64,000 bases of DNA from Hysterangium stoloniferum (Eukaryota > Basidiomycota > Agaricomycetes > Hysterangiales > Hysterangiaceae): the NCBI GenBank assembly GCA_015178975.1, contig WHVD01000006.1, positions 682,001 to 746,000 on the forward strand, read 5' to 3'. Positions 30,148 to 41,837 of the stretch are shown one piece after another; within the stretch, counting starts at the first letter, position 1; every line of letters begins with the position of its first letter. The notes beneath the pieces are model-generated. The model was not told the origin of the DNA, searched no databases, and was given only the letters and a program-made list of their open reading frames with translations. A program made the translations under genes and the position numbers.

Positions 30148-32842
30148 TCAAAACCTGGTTTTACTCGTCGACGGAAGCCACATCTTAGCTTTAATAAGCT
30201 CCAGAAGAGTAGCGTCGGATACCTCACGGAAGGCGAGGTTTCGATCCACGCCCTGTACATAGGAATTTCAGTACTCATGCAAAAGACAAAGAAATACAAA
30301 GGGAGGGGGAATAATGGTGTGATGGTGTGAAAAAGTGCACTCCACCCTATCAACACAACAAGCCTCAAGAAGATCTGAACTTACGTCCTTTTGTGCCGCC
30401 CTCACGACAGCGCTCGCGATAGTCGCGCTAACCTGACGAATACGGTTTAGACGGGGATAAATCAACCCATCCGCGTGTTCTTCTGGCGTGAGCGAGTTCG
30501 AAAGCGCGACAGCGGCCTGTTCAACCATAGAATCTGTGACGTTAACTGCTTTTGAAATGATTGTGCCGAGTCCGAGAGCGGGGAAAATATACCTAAGGGG
30601 GTGGGCGGTAAGTTAACCACTGCTGTCAGATGTTATGGAGAATACTGACATGTTGTTCCCTTGTCCAGGTTCGAATTTATTGCCTTTGTATTCTACATTT
30701 TTGTACGGACTGCCGCTGGCGAAGACAACGCGTCCATCGGTCCTGCATTTTCAATAAATGTAAGTCACGCGTAAAAACTAACACAAATTGAAGTGGGTAC
30801 AGACCATTCCACCGCATCCTGGAATGTCACTTCGCACAAATCCACAGGGTTCGATAGCGGGAAAATAATGGGACGCTTGTTGATTGCTGCCATCTTCTCG
30901 ATGATTGGTTTTGAGAAGGCCCCCTTGAGTAGAATAAGAAATCAATGAGTACCTATGACAATTGATTTTGTTTCGGCATACCTTAATGGTACTTAAGCCG
31001 AGGAGCGCGGTGGGTTTAACATGATCTATGACGTCCAAAAGTTGGGTGAGTGCGGGACCATTGTAATCGGTACGTGCGAAGACTGGAATTTTCCGATTAA
31101 GCTCGAGATCGATAGCAGAACAAAGATTCACTTACAGTGTTTGTGATTCTGTAAGCCAGGACGGCCAGCAACAATTAAACCCTTTGAATCAACGGTCTGG
31201 AGATGACACATGATAAATTTAATTAGAAGCCCCAGCTTATACGCAACGAGGATAAACTTGCCCAGATCTGACGCTTGGCGGTCTCCTCATCGACCCCTTG
31301 AGTCTTGAAGAAGCTAAGAAGTTGCTTCGCGACACCAATACCCGCGCTTCCGGCGCCGAAGAAGAGGATACGGTGCTCGGCAAGGGGCAATCCAGACGCG
31401 GCAGATGCTATACGTGCCGCATTAATAAAGCCTGACAGAACGACGGAACCAGTTCCTTGTATCTAAATATAAAATTTAAGTAATGTTGAATCAACCGAGG
31501 AAATATGAGATACTAACATCGTCGTTGAAAACCTTGTAAGTGCTACGGTAGCGGTTGAGATATTTAAAGGCATTGTCTGTCGAAAAATCCTCGAATTGGA
31601 CAAGGAGTTGGGGGAATACGTTGGCCATTGCGGCCATGAATTCGTCCATGAATGCTTCCATCTTACATAAATGTCTTTAGACAGAGGAACAGCATAACCA
31701 TGTAGGATCACTTACCTCTCTATCGCTCGGACGATGTTGCCTTGCACCGAGGTAGAAGGTATCATTCAAATACCTCTCAGTATTTGTTCCCAGGTCCAAA
31801 CAAATGGGGAGCTAGATGAAAATGGGTCGTGGCTAACACAACATAGCATACATGCACTTACAGTGGAAGCAGGACGGACACCAGCACCTGCAATGTACAG
31901 GTCTCTGTAGCGAGTCATTAAAGACGCATACAATTGGAAAAAACTACTGGATGACATACAACTTCCCTATGGCTATCGGGAGGCCGTTAGCTCCCAAGTC
32001 TCCGAGACCCAATATGCGCGATCCTATGGTAGCCGAGAAAAAAATTAGAATTATTTCTTACAAACCAGCTAAGGACGTACCATCGGTGACGACGGCAATC
32101 CTGCCATTATTTCCCCCAGGCCAATTTCGCAGAACTTGTTCGATACGACCCTTGTCATGGATAGAGACGTAGAGGCCTTCAGCGCGTCGCCAGATACGTG
32201 AATAGTTCACACATGCATCACCTACGAGACGAAATTACTTTAGAATTTCCTACGATGCTCGTTAGAAAAAGAAAAAGAAAACATACCGACGGTAGGGGTA
32301 TACAAGATGGGAATGATTTCCTGTTCAATTCATTGCATTAAGCATCAACACGGAAATAAAAGATCGAGTCACATTGATCACGTGACCGCGCCGTAAATAT
32401 AGAATGATGACATACTGGCATATTCGCGAGTAACAGGTGGTAGAAGAGGGCGGGATCACGACCTTTTAGGCCGCTGAGGAAGATGTACCGGTCAAGACCA
32501 GTGGGTTTCTCGCGCTGTGACAAAGACAGAGTTAACAACTTTGACGGCGCCTGGTATGGTTGAACGTACCATTTGAGCAAGGGTGCGATTGCTGTGGTTC
32601 TCGAGAGAGAAAGACGGGGGGAGAAGACCCCGCTCGGCTGTGGTAGTCGTTCAAGGCGAGGTAAAGTCAATGTAAGAACGTTACTTACCAAGTGGGACAT
32701 GGAAAGCCTCTGTACTGAGAGCTACGGTAGATGGAACCTGTTTTGGCAGCATTGTCTGTGTTGAGACGGGCATTGCAGAGCGATATGACGGGGTATTGAA
32801 GAAGATGGGGAAGGGGCGGGAAATTCTGGAAAGGAGAGACAT
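30148..32842 (-). CDS. MAE1: NAD(P)-malic enzyme, probably mitochondrial
   Basis: Oxidative decarboxylation of malate to pyruvate with NAD(P)H. The N-terminal region has [29 protein letters not shown], then [13 protein letters not shown] and [20 protein letters not shown]. The active-site and metal region contains [10 protein letters not shown] and QFEDF. The NAD domain has [10 protein letters not shown] (Rossmann) and later [10 protein letters not shown]. The C-terminus reads [22 protein letters not shown]-stop. The first 25 residues ([22 protein letters not shown]) are rich in Ser/Arg and lack acids, like a mitochondrial presequence; a second in-frame ATG at 32773 would remove it. At least nine short introns. 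It is head-to-head with MUS81 across 1.3 kb. The symbol follows the yeast gene. Confidence 0.94.
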
Positions 32843-33429
32843 GGTTTTATATATTATGACGAATTATTTCTACGGAGATTTAGAATTAGACCAGATTCAA
32901 CGCCGAGGTCCTGTTTCCTGGCGTCAGATGGGTTTTTTGACGGGACATGACTCCTCGGCGACTCCCTCCGAGCACCGATTGGGTCACTCGCTCTGCTATA
33001 ACAAGTTCCGACAAGGTTCAGCAGAAAACCCGTCGAATGGAACTCGACTTGTGTTTGCGCGGGACATTATCCATCCCAGTCACATTCTTTTTTTCCCTGT
33101 ATCTCTCTTCTTTGTGCCGAATTCCGAACTTTTCCGCGGTCGTTGCTGGCATATAGTTATAGCATGTATTCTGCGTTGGCCTCTTTTCCAGACCAAGGTA
33201 TTACTGTTGGTTCGGAAAATGATGACCGACTTTGGGGCAAATTAAAATCTTTCGAGGCCTCCGCCTCGGGCTGTGGCAGGTGTTCAATAACAACAACATT
33301 ACATTGACAGCTCTCCCATGGCATGTGTTATTAGCAAGTTGCTGCCCACAAGCACCCCTAACCTTGAAACTCGGATGAAAATTTTTTTCTTACACATCTT
33401 TTTCAGAAATAGCATTACTTATTATCACA

Positions 33430-33703
33430 ATGTCTACACGACAACCAATTCGGCGCTCTGAATGCCACCAGTTCCGTTCCGTCATCTTTAGCGTTGCGGG
33501 AACGATTGGCTCTGCTTTTGTCGCCAGTGTAGCCAGAAAGGTTGAGGATATATGCGGGTACGTCAGCCAGCCCAAGCGCAGGTGTCTGTCATAATTTCAG
33601 TCCTCACAACGAGATCGAAAGCCTCAGGTGTCATGATACAGATCCTGAATACATGTTGTCATGTTTCATTCCTTGTAAGGTTGCGTTCGCTGTGAGCCAG
33701 TGA
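33430..33703 (+). CDS. Possible small protein gene (75 aa)
   Basis: ATG at 33430 opens a frame reading MSTRQPIRRSECHQF, then a hydrophobic stretch FSVAGTIGSAFVASVA. A gtacgt..tttcag intron (33558-33600, 43 nt, typical length here) joins it in frame to 33601-33703, which ends at TGA. The spliced product is basic at the start with one possible membrane segment. I recognise no family. It sits in the divergent MAE1/MUS81 spacer, so a long 5' UTR or chance frame is equally possible. Confidence 0.3.
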
Positions 33704-34142
33704 ACATCACGGGTAAAGTCGCCCTTCGCGCAAGGCACAGTCACTACGGAGTCTCGCGGCCACCGACCATTCATGTTATCATGACGTGGGGAGGTTGATT
33801 TATGCCTAATGACGGTGCGGTTAAATCCTTTAGACGGTGATTTAGATCGCATTCGGAGAGAAAGGTAACAAGCCCGGTTAAGAAGACCAATCAAATGTAT
33901 AAGGACATGCCAGAAAGTTGACATAATGGACAGCAGCATGGCGTTATTTCCCATGTAAGCGACGAGTTGACCGAGAATGGACACATGTGGACGCGTTTTA
34001 GTAAAGATAATTTTGTGCTCCCGCCTTTTACACTGCTCCGCAACGCGTCTTTCCCAGTTGAAGAACTGTGATTGCTTGCATTCTTTAAAAATACCCTATT
34101 ATCAGCGATACCCCCTAAAACGATATATACTACTAGTCATAC

Positions 34143-36230
34143 ATGACCCCCCAAACGAGAAAAAATGATCAATGGCTCAAAGGTTTGGAAGCCCTTCGAG
34201 ATGAACAAGAAAAAGATTCCAATCGATGGACTGTTTGTTTCTATTGTTCTTTGAGGAATTGTTTGCTATAACTCTTGTAAGATATATTGTAGGGCTATTC
34301 GTTCGCTTAAGGTAGAAGCTGAAGAATACACGGATGCCGATGCCTTATTAGGAGTTTGTCTCTGTCTCTCATCCATCAAGCATATTAACGATGCCCTCGC
34401 GCCTAGGTCAAATTTATTGGTCCTAAAGTCGTATCAGAGCTGAAGAAGCTGGTAAAGAAGTCTAGCAAAAGTGGAGGTGATATCCATACGCTAACCTGCA
34501 CCCGTTAAGGCAGACCACTCATTAATTAGACCAGAGTCTAACCTACCCTCAGGAAAGTGGCAGTGGAGTGAAACGACTTCGACCATTGCCCCAGCTCAAC
34601 CCAAAAAACGCGGCAAGCCCTCGAAGCAATTCACCACTCCAGATATAGATGACGAGGGTACGCTTCCGGCCAGCAAGTGTCGCTCCTCCCCTTTGTGCGC
34701 CGAAGACAACACGTTTTCTCTCGGTGGACAACAGGAGTCTTTCGCCACACAGCCGATGTCCAAACGTCCTCATTTTCCCTCAGGTGTGCAGCCACAGTCC
34801 TGTAGAACGCAAGTTAATACTGCGTCCCAATTGGAGTATGAGTTTGGACGGCCTAGCTTGCCCCTTTCCACACAGGACGGACCCCCTCCAGCTTGTCTGC
34901 CTACTGCTGCGTCTTCATCCAGAAACAAAGCCGCAGGCTTGAATCGCGGGCGTGTTTCGGATTTTGCTCCTGCGCCATTGGCGGTGGATGAGTTTGACGT
35001 ACATCTCGATAGACAAGCGGCGGCTTCCTTGTCACACGCATCTGCGGATTTAATTGATAACATCACCGACCTCACTGTCGGATCGGGTCCTTTCCCAGTT
35101 TTCGATCCAATCGTCTTTCCCTCCGGCTCCTATGAAATAATCCTGTTTTTGGACAATCGTGAAGTGAAGGCAAAGAATGATCGTGATTATATTTACAAAG
35201 AGCTCCTTAACGAGGGAGTCAATGTTGAGCAAAGATCTCTTGCCTTGGGAGATGTTTTATGGGTCGCGAGACGCAAATGTCCGATTCCAGACGCTGTGAA
35301 CAACGAATGCATCTTAGATTTCATTTTGGAGCGAAAGCGCATGGATGATTTATGCCAAAGCATTAAAAACGGACGTTTCCATGAGCAGAAGGTGCGCCGT
35401 TTTTCATCCCTGTCCCTGGCACTTTTGATTTATGATTATTAGTTTCGACTCACAGAGACTGGTCTCAAAGTATTTTATCTAGTTGAAGACTACGAAACAG
35501 CCAAGCACAAAGAGTATTTTGGCGTGCAAATCGATACTGCGAGATCATCTACACAAGTAGTAGATGGATTTATCTTAAAGGTAAGCATAGCTCTCTAGGA
35601 GCGACTTCAGTCTGTGGTATGAGTGCATTCACAGGAGACAAGAAAGCTGAGCTACACAATCTCTTATCTTGCCACCATGCATCAAACAATCGCCAGTCTA
35701 TACGAGGTCTCTTTGTCTCCTCTTTTTATTGAATTACAAACTCATATTCTTCACAGGGGCGGCCGCTTTATATCATCCCCCCTCATCTTGTCAAGCGGCA
35801 CTCATACGCGAGTTTTCAAAGACACTTGCGTCAAATACAGCCGGATACGCCATGTGTAACAAGTTACCAATGCTTCGAGAGACTCTTCGGCAAATCGGCA
35901 AATCTCACCTCCAGAGACTTATTAGCCCAGATGCTACTCTGCGTCAAGGGTTTGAGCCCTGAGAAAGCCGCAACAATTATTGAAGTATATCCTACGATGA
36001 GGAGTCTGTGGGAAGCTTTTGTTCTGGCGGAGGGTATCGAAAAGGATGCGAGGTTAGTGGATCAGGCGAGAAAGGGTGTCAAAAAGACGAGGGTGAAAAT
36101 ACCCGAGGCCAAAGCCATGCTCTGTCGTATTGAGGGTGAGAGACGTCAGAAAATAGGCCCTGTCCTCAGCGAGAAGATCTACAACTTGTTGAGGAGGAAG
36201 AATTACACAGAAGATTCCGACGGGGATTAA
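34143..36230 (+). CDS. MUS81: Crossover junction endonuclease MUS81
   Basis: Catalytic subunit of the Mus81-Eme1 structure-specific nuclease, which cuts stalled forks, flaps and nicked Holliday junctions. The N-terminal HhH-type region (from 34143: QWLKGLEALRDEQEKD; AIRSLKVEAEEYTDADALLG; GPKVVSELKKLV) is split by short introns. A Ser/Pro-rich linker follows (about 34550-35080). The XPF-type nuclease domain starts near 35120 with LFLDNREVK (metal-binding Asp), LALGDVLWVAR and the diagnostic ILERKRMDDLCQSI (E-R-K-x3-D). Next come LVEDYETAKHKEYFG and the C-terminal HhH (LAQMLLCVKGLSPEKAATIIEVYP), ending NYTEDSDGD-stop. No lesions were noticed. Identity is secure; exon joins in the first 400 bp are by eye. 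Confidence 0.94.
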
Positions 36231-36869
36231 GCCTAGCTTTGCTTAAGTTCTTTCCATTCTCATTAGTTAATCCCCAATGCGTCTGTGCGAGTGCCGCGGG
36301 TATTACATGGTGTAGATGTCCGTAGGTCTTTACCATAATTCATGCGAGGGTCGCGATGGCATCCATTCTACCGCTACGCTTAATCTGGAAAACGCCGTCA
36401 CAAAACGTCACACGGCTCAATGGGCTCCCGGCTGTATTGAGCCGGAGATCACTCGGTTTACCGGGCCGTAGAGAGACACATCTTGAGTAAGGGGGAAAAA
36501 ACAATTCCAGGATTCTTTCACAGGGAAATTAAACTGCCCGAAAGATAACTGTAGTCTGTAGCCCTGGCGGCTGTTTTCGTTAATGTTTGTGTTCATACAT
36601 TAGACAAAGATCTAGACTATAGCGATCTACTTTGTAAACATAAATAGAGCGTGCATACGGAGCCTGGGAAGGATACCGGGTGCTATCTATAATGGGGAAG
36701 GCAGTCACCGTTCTGTCGTTCCTCTCACTCTCATCCTTCATTTTCTCCTCGTCCCCTTCCTGCAGGCTTCCTTCCTGTGTATCATTTGCTTCATTCAAGC
36801 AATTCCTATCTTTTTTCACATCACAAGCCCGAATCACGCTGGGCACATTTTAACTAACAGTATATCCTC
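36231..36869. other. Intergenic spacer
   Basis: 639 bp between MUS81 and the next plus-strand gene, with the latter's pyrimidine-rich upstream tract (about 36715-36800). No gene supported. Confidence 0.6.
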
Positions 36870-38266
36870 ATGTCCACCCTTGCTGGCAGACCCCCATTTG
36901 CGACAGACGACCCAGATAGTTTCTTTGATAACCAGCCAAAGCAAATCCCAGTTCCACGCAAAAGGCCAGTTGATGATACAGCCCCTGGCGGACCTAGAGA
37001 GAGCGCGTATAACACGTAGGTAAATCTACAGTCCGATGACAGCATCTGACAGCCGGGATTCATCTAGGTATGACTCGTATTTCACGGGGAATCCAGCCAA
37101 CCGTGTTTCTGGCGTAGGAGATATTGGACGTGGCTTTATGACCGCAGATTCTGATTTTGACGACTCTTCTGACGACGAGCAGCAACCAGCCAAGAAACAA
37201 GGCAAAGCCATGATCACACCTTCTTCTGATAAGCACCGCGCTCTGTTCGAAGCTGCCACTGCGGAAAACAAGCATGATCCCCCTCCGCCGTCGTACGCGC
37301 CCCAGCTTGCCTCTATCGCCCCAAACGAACGGCCACAGGTGCAGCAAACGACCCATCTGCGTGTAGTCAAACAATCACAGCCTGTTCCCCATGCACGCGG
37401 AAACGAACAGTGGCTGTTGTCACAACATGCGGAGCCATCTACCCCTCCCGGCGATGTTGCCCGTTCTATGGCTTCCAAGCAGAGAGCGCCTTATATGCAG
37501 CCGTTGGCCGCACCTGCCCCAGCACAGTCTCGACCTCCACAGCCCGCATTCATGCAGAGTCGTATGCATGTGCCTCCCGATTCCGGCAGTCCATACTCTT
37601 TACCAGGTAAACCCAGTCCCCGGGCACCACAACCTCTCCCACCTCCACAGACTCCTATTCAACCTGTTTTCGCGCGTCCCAGACAGCCTACAAATATTAC
37701 ATTTGATGATAAGTCTGGGATCCTCCGCGGGAATTCTGAGGAAACCCTTCTGCCTCGTGGCGTTGGCGGTAAAGGTGATGAGTTTTGGAGGCGTTTTTCT
37801 ATGGTTGCCAAAGAAGAAGCCAAAACTGGCAATAAGAGGTGCGCCATCATAAGATTTATTTTATTGCATATTTCATGCAAGTAACATCAAATCCAAAAGT
37901 GCTTGGCTCAGAAAAACGGAAAGCGGAACTACGCGCTTGGCGGCGTGGGTTTGGGTGGTTGGCCTCTTGATTTTGATTGCCATCGGTGGCGCGGTTGGTG
38001 TAGGCTGGTATTTCACCCACAATAAGCCGGCTCCACAGCCTGTCGCAATTGGCGGTTCTGCAGAACAAGCCGGCACCGTTAGCACCTCCTCTGTAGTTGT
38101 GCCCACAGTTTCCACGAAACCCACCAGGGTTACGGCTGCACCTGTTCCGACAAATACTGCCAATAACAATCAAAGACGGTTTATTGAGGAACTCATTCCA
38201 CTATCTCCCTCACCAGATACCATCCCAGCTAGGCACCGAAGGTCTCTTGTTGGTCGATTACACTAA
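36870..38266 (+). CDS. Single-pass membrane protein of unknown function
   Basis: Not recognised. Three exons join in frame (36870-37015, 37068-37838, 37882-38266; introns 52 and 43 nt). The N-terminal ~300 residues are hydrophilic, with an acidic patch TADSDFDDSSDDEQQPAKKQGK and long Pro/Gln-rich stretches. One membrane segment, WVWVVGLLILIAIGGAVGVGWYF, follows a basic RKTESGTTR stretch, predicting a cytoplasmic N-terminus. About 75 Ser/Thr/Pro-rich residues follow outside and could be glycosylated, including VSTSSVVVPTVSTKPTRV. The architecture resembles fungal wall-sensor or SKG-like proteins, but no signature supports that. Confidence 0.7.
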
Positions 38267-38897
38267 TACATGCTGCCATTTTGGCGAATATCCCTGCTAA
38301 TGCACACCCCATGCATCCAAATATCCGCATCCCCCATCCCTCCTTGGACCCTTGGTCCTATCCATTCTTTCCCAACATACCCTTCCATTCCACATTAGCA
38401 TTTTTACACTTCTGGATTTTCAACATTATTCTCCGCGGCTTCATTCATTTTTTTATACTTGGTTGTGCACGTACTAGGGTGACATTTTTCGACACATTGT
38501 TTAGACCCATTATACCTGCCATATTTTTTCTCCGCTGTTACCCCTGTCATCGCTGCTATATTGCTGTCCACCATGAGCAATTCCCAGTATGATTCCCTAA
38601 ATACACACTTGCGGTTATTGTTATTCTGAGATTGATATTTACCATAATACGTTATTACAAGGAGGCAGCGCACGATGCGGCACGAGCGCGGAATTCAGCC
38701 GATTTCATACCCGAATATAAACTAATTGTTTGTAAATGTTAACGTGGAGGTTGATCCGCTTGGCATGTACAGCTGTCGCTCAAGGCTAAGGTACTGACAT
38801 TCGCAAGCGATACATATACGGCGGTTGTGCTTGACCCTTACTTTTTTAGGTTTGTTCTCTTTCTTGTTACCCAAACCAGTGACCGCCGGCTTTGAGG
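38267..38897. other. Intergenic spacer
   Basis: 3' flank of the membrane-protein gene and upstream region of the DUF6534-like gene. The open frames are short and lack conserved features. Confidence 0.55.
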
Positions 38898-40665
38898 ATG
38901 TCCTCCGACCTTAATCTGAACACAACCCATGGTGCGGTCACCCTCAGCTCTTTTGTCTCTGCGGGGTGAGTGCGCAAATGCATGAATAGCAGTCGTTCGT
39001 TTCAGGCCCAGCCCCAACTTCAATATTATTTGACAGACTTTTCGGATTCACTTTTTTGCAAACCTACACGTATTTCATCTATAAGTCTTCACGAGACAAC
39101 ACGTTTATGAAATTGGGTGTCTTGCTGCTCTGGTACGGCTGCTTCATCCCCCGAGCTGTGCGTGCCTTTGAACAGTTCGGATATAAGGGTTGTAGACTGC
39201 CTGCAAGTGATGTTCCTCGTATGGGCTGTATATCACTACATGGTCATCAACTACTTCTTTCCCGCCTCTTTATTCGTTCTTTATTGGTCTGTCATCGCCT
39301 ACTGGCTCCCCCTTCCTCGCTAAAATTCCTATTATGATACAGGCAAGTTCCAGTAAGTTCTGACCCTTTATTTCGCTAGCCTTGGGTCACTACTTCACAA
39401 TTACAGCTTACATGGCTCATGTCGGTGCGTGTTTTGTGTCATTTTTCATGCTACAATCTCGGAGTGCCATGTCTTCGGTTTTGTAGAACGTCGGCAGTTC
39501 TATAGCAGAAGTGTGAGGTTTTCTCAGTGCCTTCACTACTTGCAAGGCATTTATTTGACACTACTGGCACTTTCAGATATTTTGTCCCCCAAATTTATAG
39601 CCGTATGGGAATCTTACCTGTCTAAACGATTGACAATCTAACAATTTGCAGTCAGCAAAAGGAATAAATGGCTGACGGGCATCATTGTAAATTTATTTTC
39701 CGTTCATGTTAATTACAATTGGAATACTGAGGTTTTCCTCCATTCCTAATAGGCTGTAGCAACATTGGGCCAGTTTGGCAAGTCGACGCTGCGTTATGGG
39801 CATACGCAACGGTAACTAACCTGGTCTGTAACTTCGAACCCATGATACAGTGTCAGCAATGAGTAAGTTGAATGTCTTCCGATCACACCACCTACGTTAA
39901 TGTCGAAATACTGTAGTGGTCTTCGTCCACCTGATCCAGTTAGTTGATTTTATTACATACAGGAAGATAAATGCTGAGACGCTTTTCAGGCGACTAAACC
40001 TCGACCTAGCGACGGTTACTGAAGAGAGCAAAGTATGTAGTCGAGTCTTTCCATTATCTGATACTGATTTTCGCGTTTAGCGACTTATAATATCGCAACA
40101 AAGTGAGACTTGAACCAGACTTGTGTGAGGATATAGATTGTTGACTTCTGAGCAAGCTTTTGCCATTATTGCCAATTTTTCGATTGCTGGAGCCTCGATT
40201 ATATATAGCTACTACCAAAATGATGGAATTTTTGGGTCAGTCGTTACGTACTGGAATGTTTCCCTACGGACACCTGATTGTATATATTTAGCGATGCCGC
40301 CTGGATTGACGGTTGGTTAAAAATACTGTTGGATTACGGTGTACTGGGAAGGTATGTATTCAATTCACATGCACTCAAGCTATCATCTCACATGTGTGAA
40401 GTGCTATGCAAGTCGCATACCTGTGTGTGTATGTACAGCACAGCGACACTTACTTGTGGCTTCCTTATCAAGTAGCCAGTGGTAAATGTGAGGCACCTGC
40501 TATGGCATATCCTTCGGCAGACTGATAGACCGCTGTCCCCAAGTGCTTGTGAATGCGCTTTTAGCTCGGCTCAACAATCGAGATATCACGGAAGAAACCG
40601 ACGAAATGGGCTTCAATTTAGGGCATCTTGGCGTGCGTCAAGCCATCGCTCCAATGGTGCGTTGA
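38898..40665 (+). CDS. DUF6534-like multi-pass membrane protein
   Basis: Member of a large agaricomycete family of seven-helix-like proteins of unknown function. ATG 38898 opens MSSDLNLNTTHGAVTL; an intron (38966-39036) leads to FLQTYTYFIYKSSRDN..MKLGVLLL, a 43-nt intron, then VVDCLQVMFLVWAVYHYMVIN and FFPASLFVLYWSV, the helix 2-3 pattern of the family. Later pieces are NKWLTGIIVN near 39660, VDAALWAYATVTNLV near 39790 and the C-terminal signature VLVNALLARLNNRDITEETD, ending MVR-stop. The middle (39350-40500) is fragmented by many small introns or by decay and I could not join every exon. Neighbours give no functional hint. Confidence 0.6.
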
Positions 40666-41837
40666 ATCCAAACATTATATTTGATGTGTTTTACAAGCCG
40701 AAAACGGTCTTGTAGAACGATCAAGTGAGGGTGGTGACAAAAACCGTTATCGAGGCCGATTCGAATTCGATTTTTTCATCCAAAGCGGATACAGAAGGGC
40801 AGCACAGGTCGGACAAGGAGTGATTTGACTATTTGTTTAGCCGTGTTGAACACATAGGCTCACCTGATACTCATCAAAAGAAATCATCTTGAATATTGTA
40901 TTCAGTAATCACCATTGAAACCATTCCCATCCTTCGTTAATAGTTTTACCAATACATGCATGGGTGGCGTTAAGCAAACAAACCTCCCAACTCTTGCATT
41001 GTTTATGTAATGGTTCGCGCTACATAATTATTGCTGAGCTAGCGAATTCGAATTACATTTTCCGATAAAGGACTTTAAGTCATTAAAATTAATGTTTTTT
41101 TGGCACCAGCTCTGTTCGGAACAATTGTATTTGTGACTAACTATAATATATGTGGGATCTGAATAATATCGTGTGATATAATATTTGTTCAACAAAGTCA
41201 TATATTTGTGTCAAGCACTCGCTCTTGGCCGAACGTCTTCAAGGGTGTAAAGAGACACCATGAGAGTCACACAAGATCTACTGGAGTAATGCACCTAATA
41301 ATATTAATGTATATGTTTACCATGATCATGATGGTCAGTACTTTACTTCTTAAACGCACATTAGGTTTTTGTGGCACTCAACAGATACCGCAATTCCAAA
41401 ACTCAAAAGGATCTCTTGGAGGCTGAGTATGATATAAACCCTACCAATCACACGTTGACTCCTTAACCAAGCTAAAATCGCTTAGGGATCCAAAGGCTTA
41501 CGGTTTATGGATCCGATAGGTGATATTTATATCACATTCAGCCTTCGAGATTTTGGATCCAGGGTGCTGAAATGTAACCAGATCAACCGACCATATCTTG
41601 TAACTTTTTTTTTGCAACACAGGACTATTGTGGTAAGGACGAAAGACAAAGCCCTGTTATATCCAGACAGACATGCTATACATCAGAAAAGCCGACAAGC
41701 TAGTATGGACCGTCTGAGCACGCGGTTCGTAACTTGTTTAAGCGACATTCTATGGACGTGTGTGGACGCGTTAAGTTTAGTTATACAAAATTGACCTTTA
41801 ACTACGACGACGACTACTACCAGCGTAGGAATCGATA
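40666..41837. other. Gene-free spacer upstream of SMC6
   Basis: 1.17 kb, mostly AT-rich. A few short frames (41208-41426, 41507-41794) have no recognisable content. Nothing repetitive was seen. Confidence 0.55.

Noticed and set aside
36580-36846. Minus-strand 88-codon frame in the MUS81 downstream spacer
   Set aside because: No conserved features; it covers the pyrimidine-rich promoter tract of the next gene.
40138-40715. Short separate genes in the second half of the DUF6534-like locus
   Set aside because: The VLVNALLARLNNRD signature and stop at 40665 show this is the 3' part of one spliced gene.
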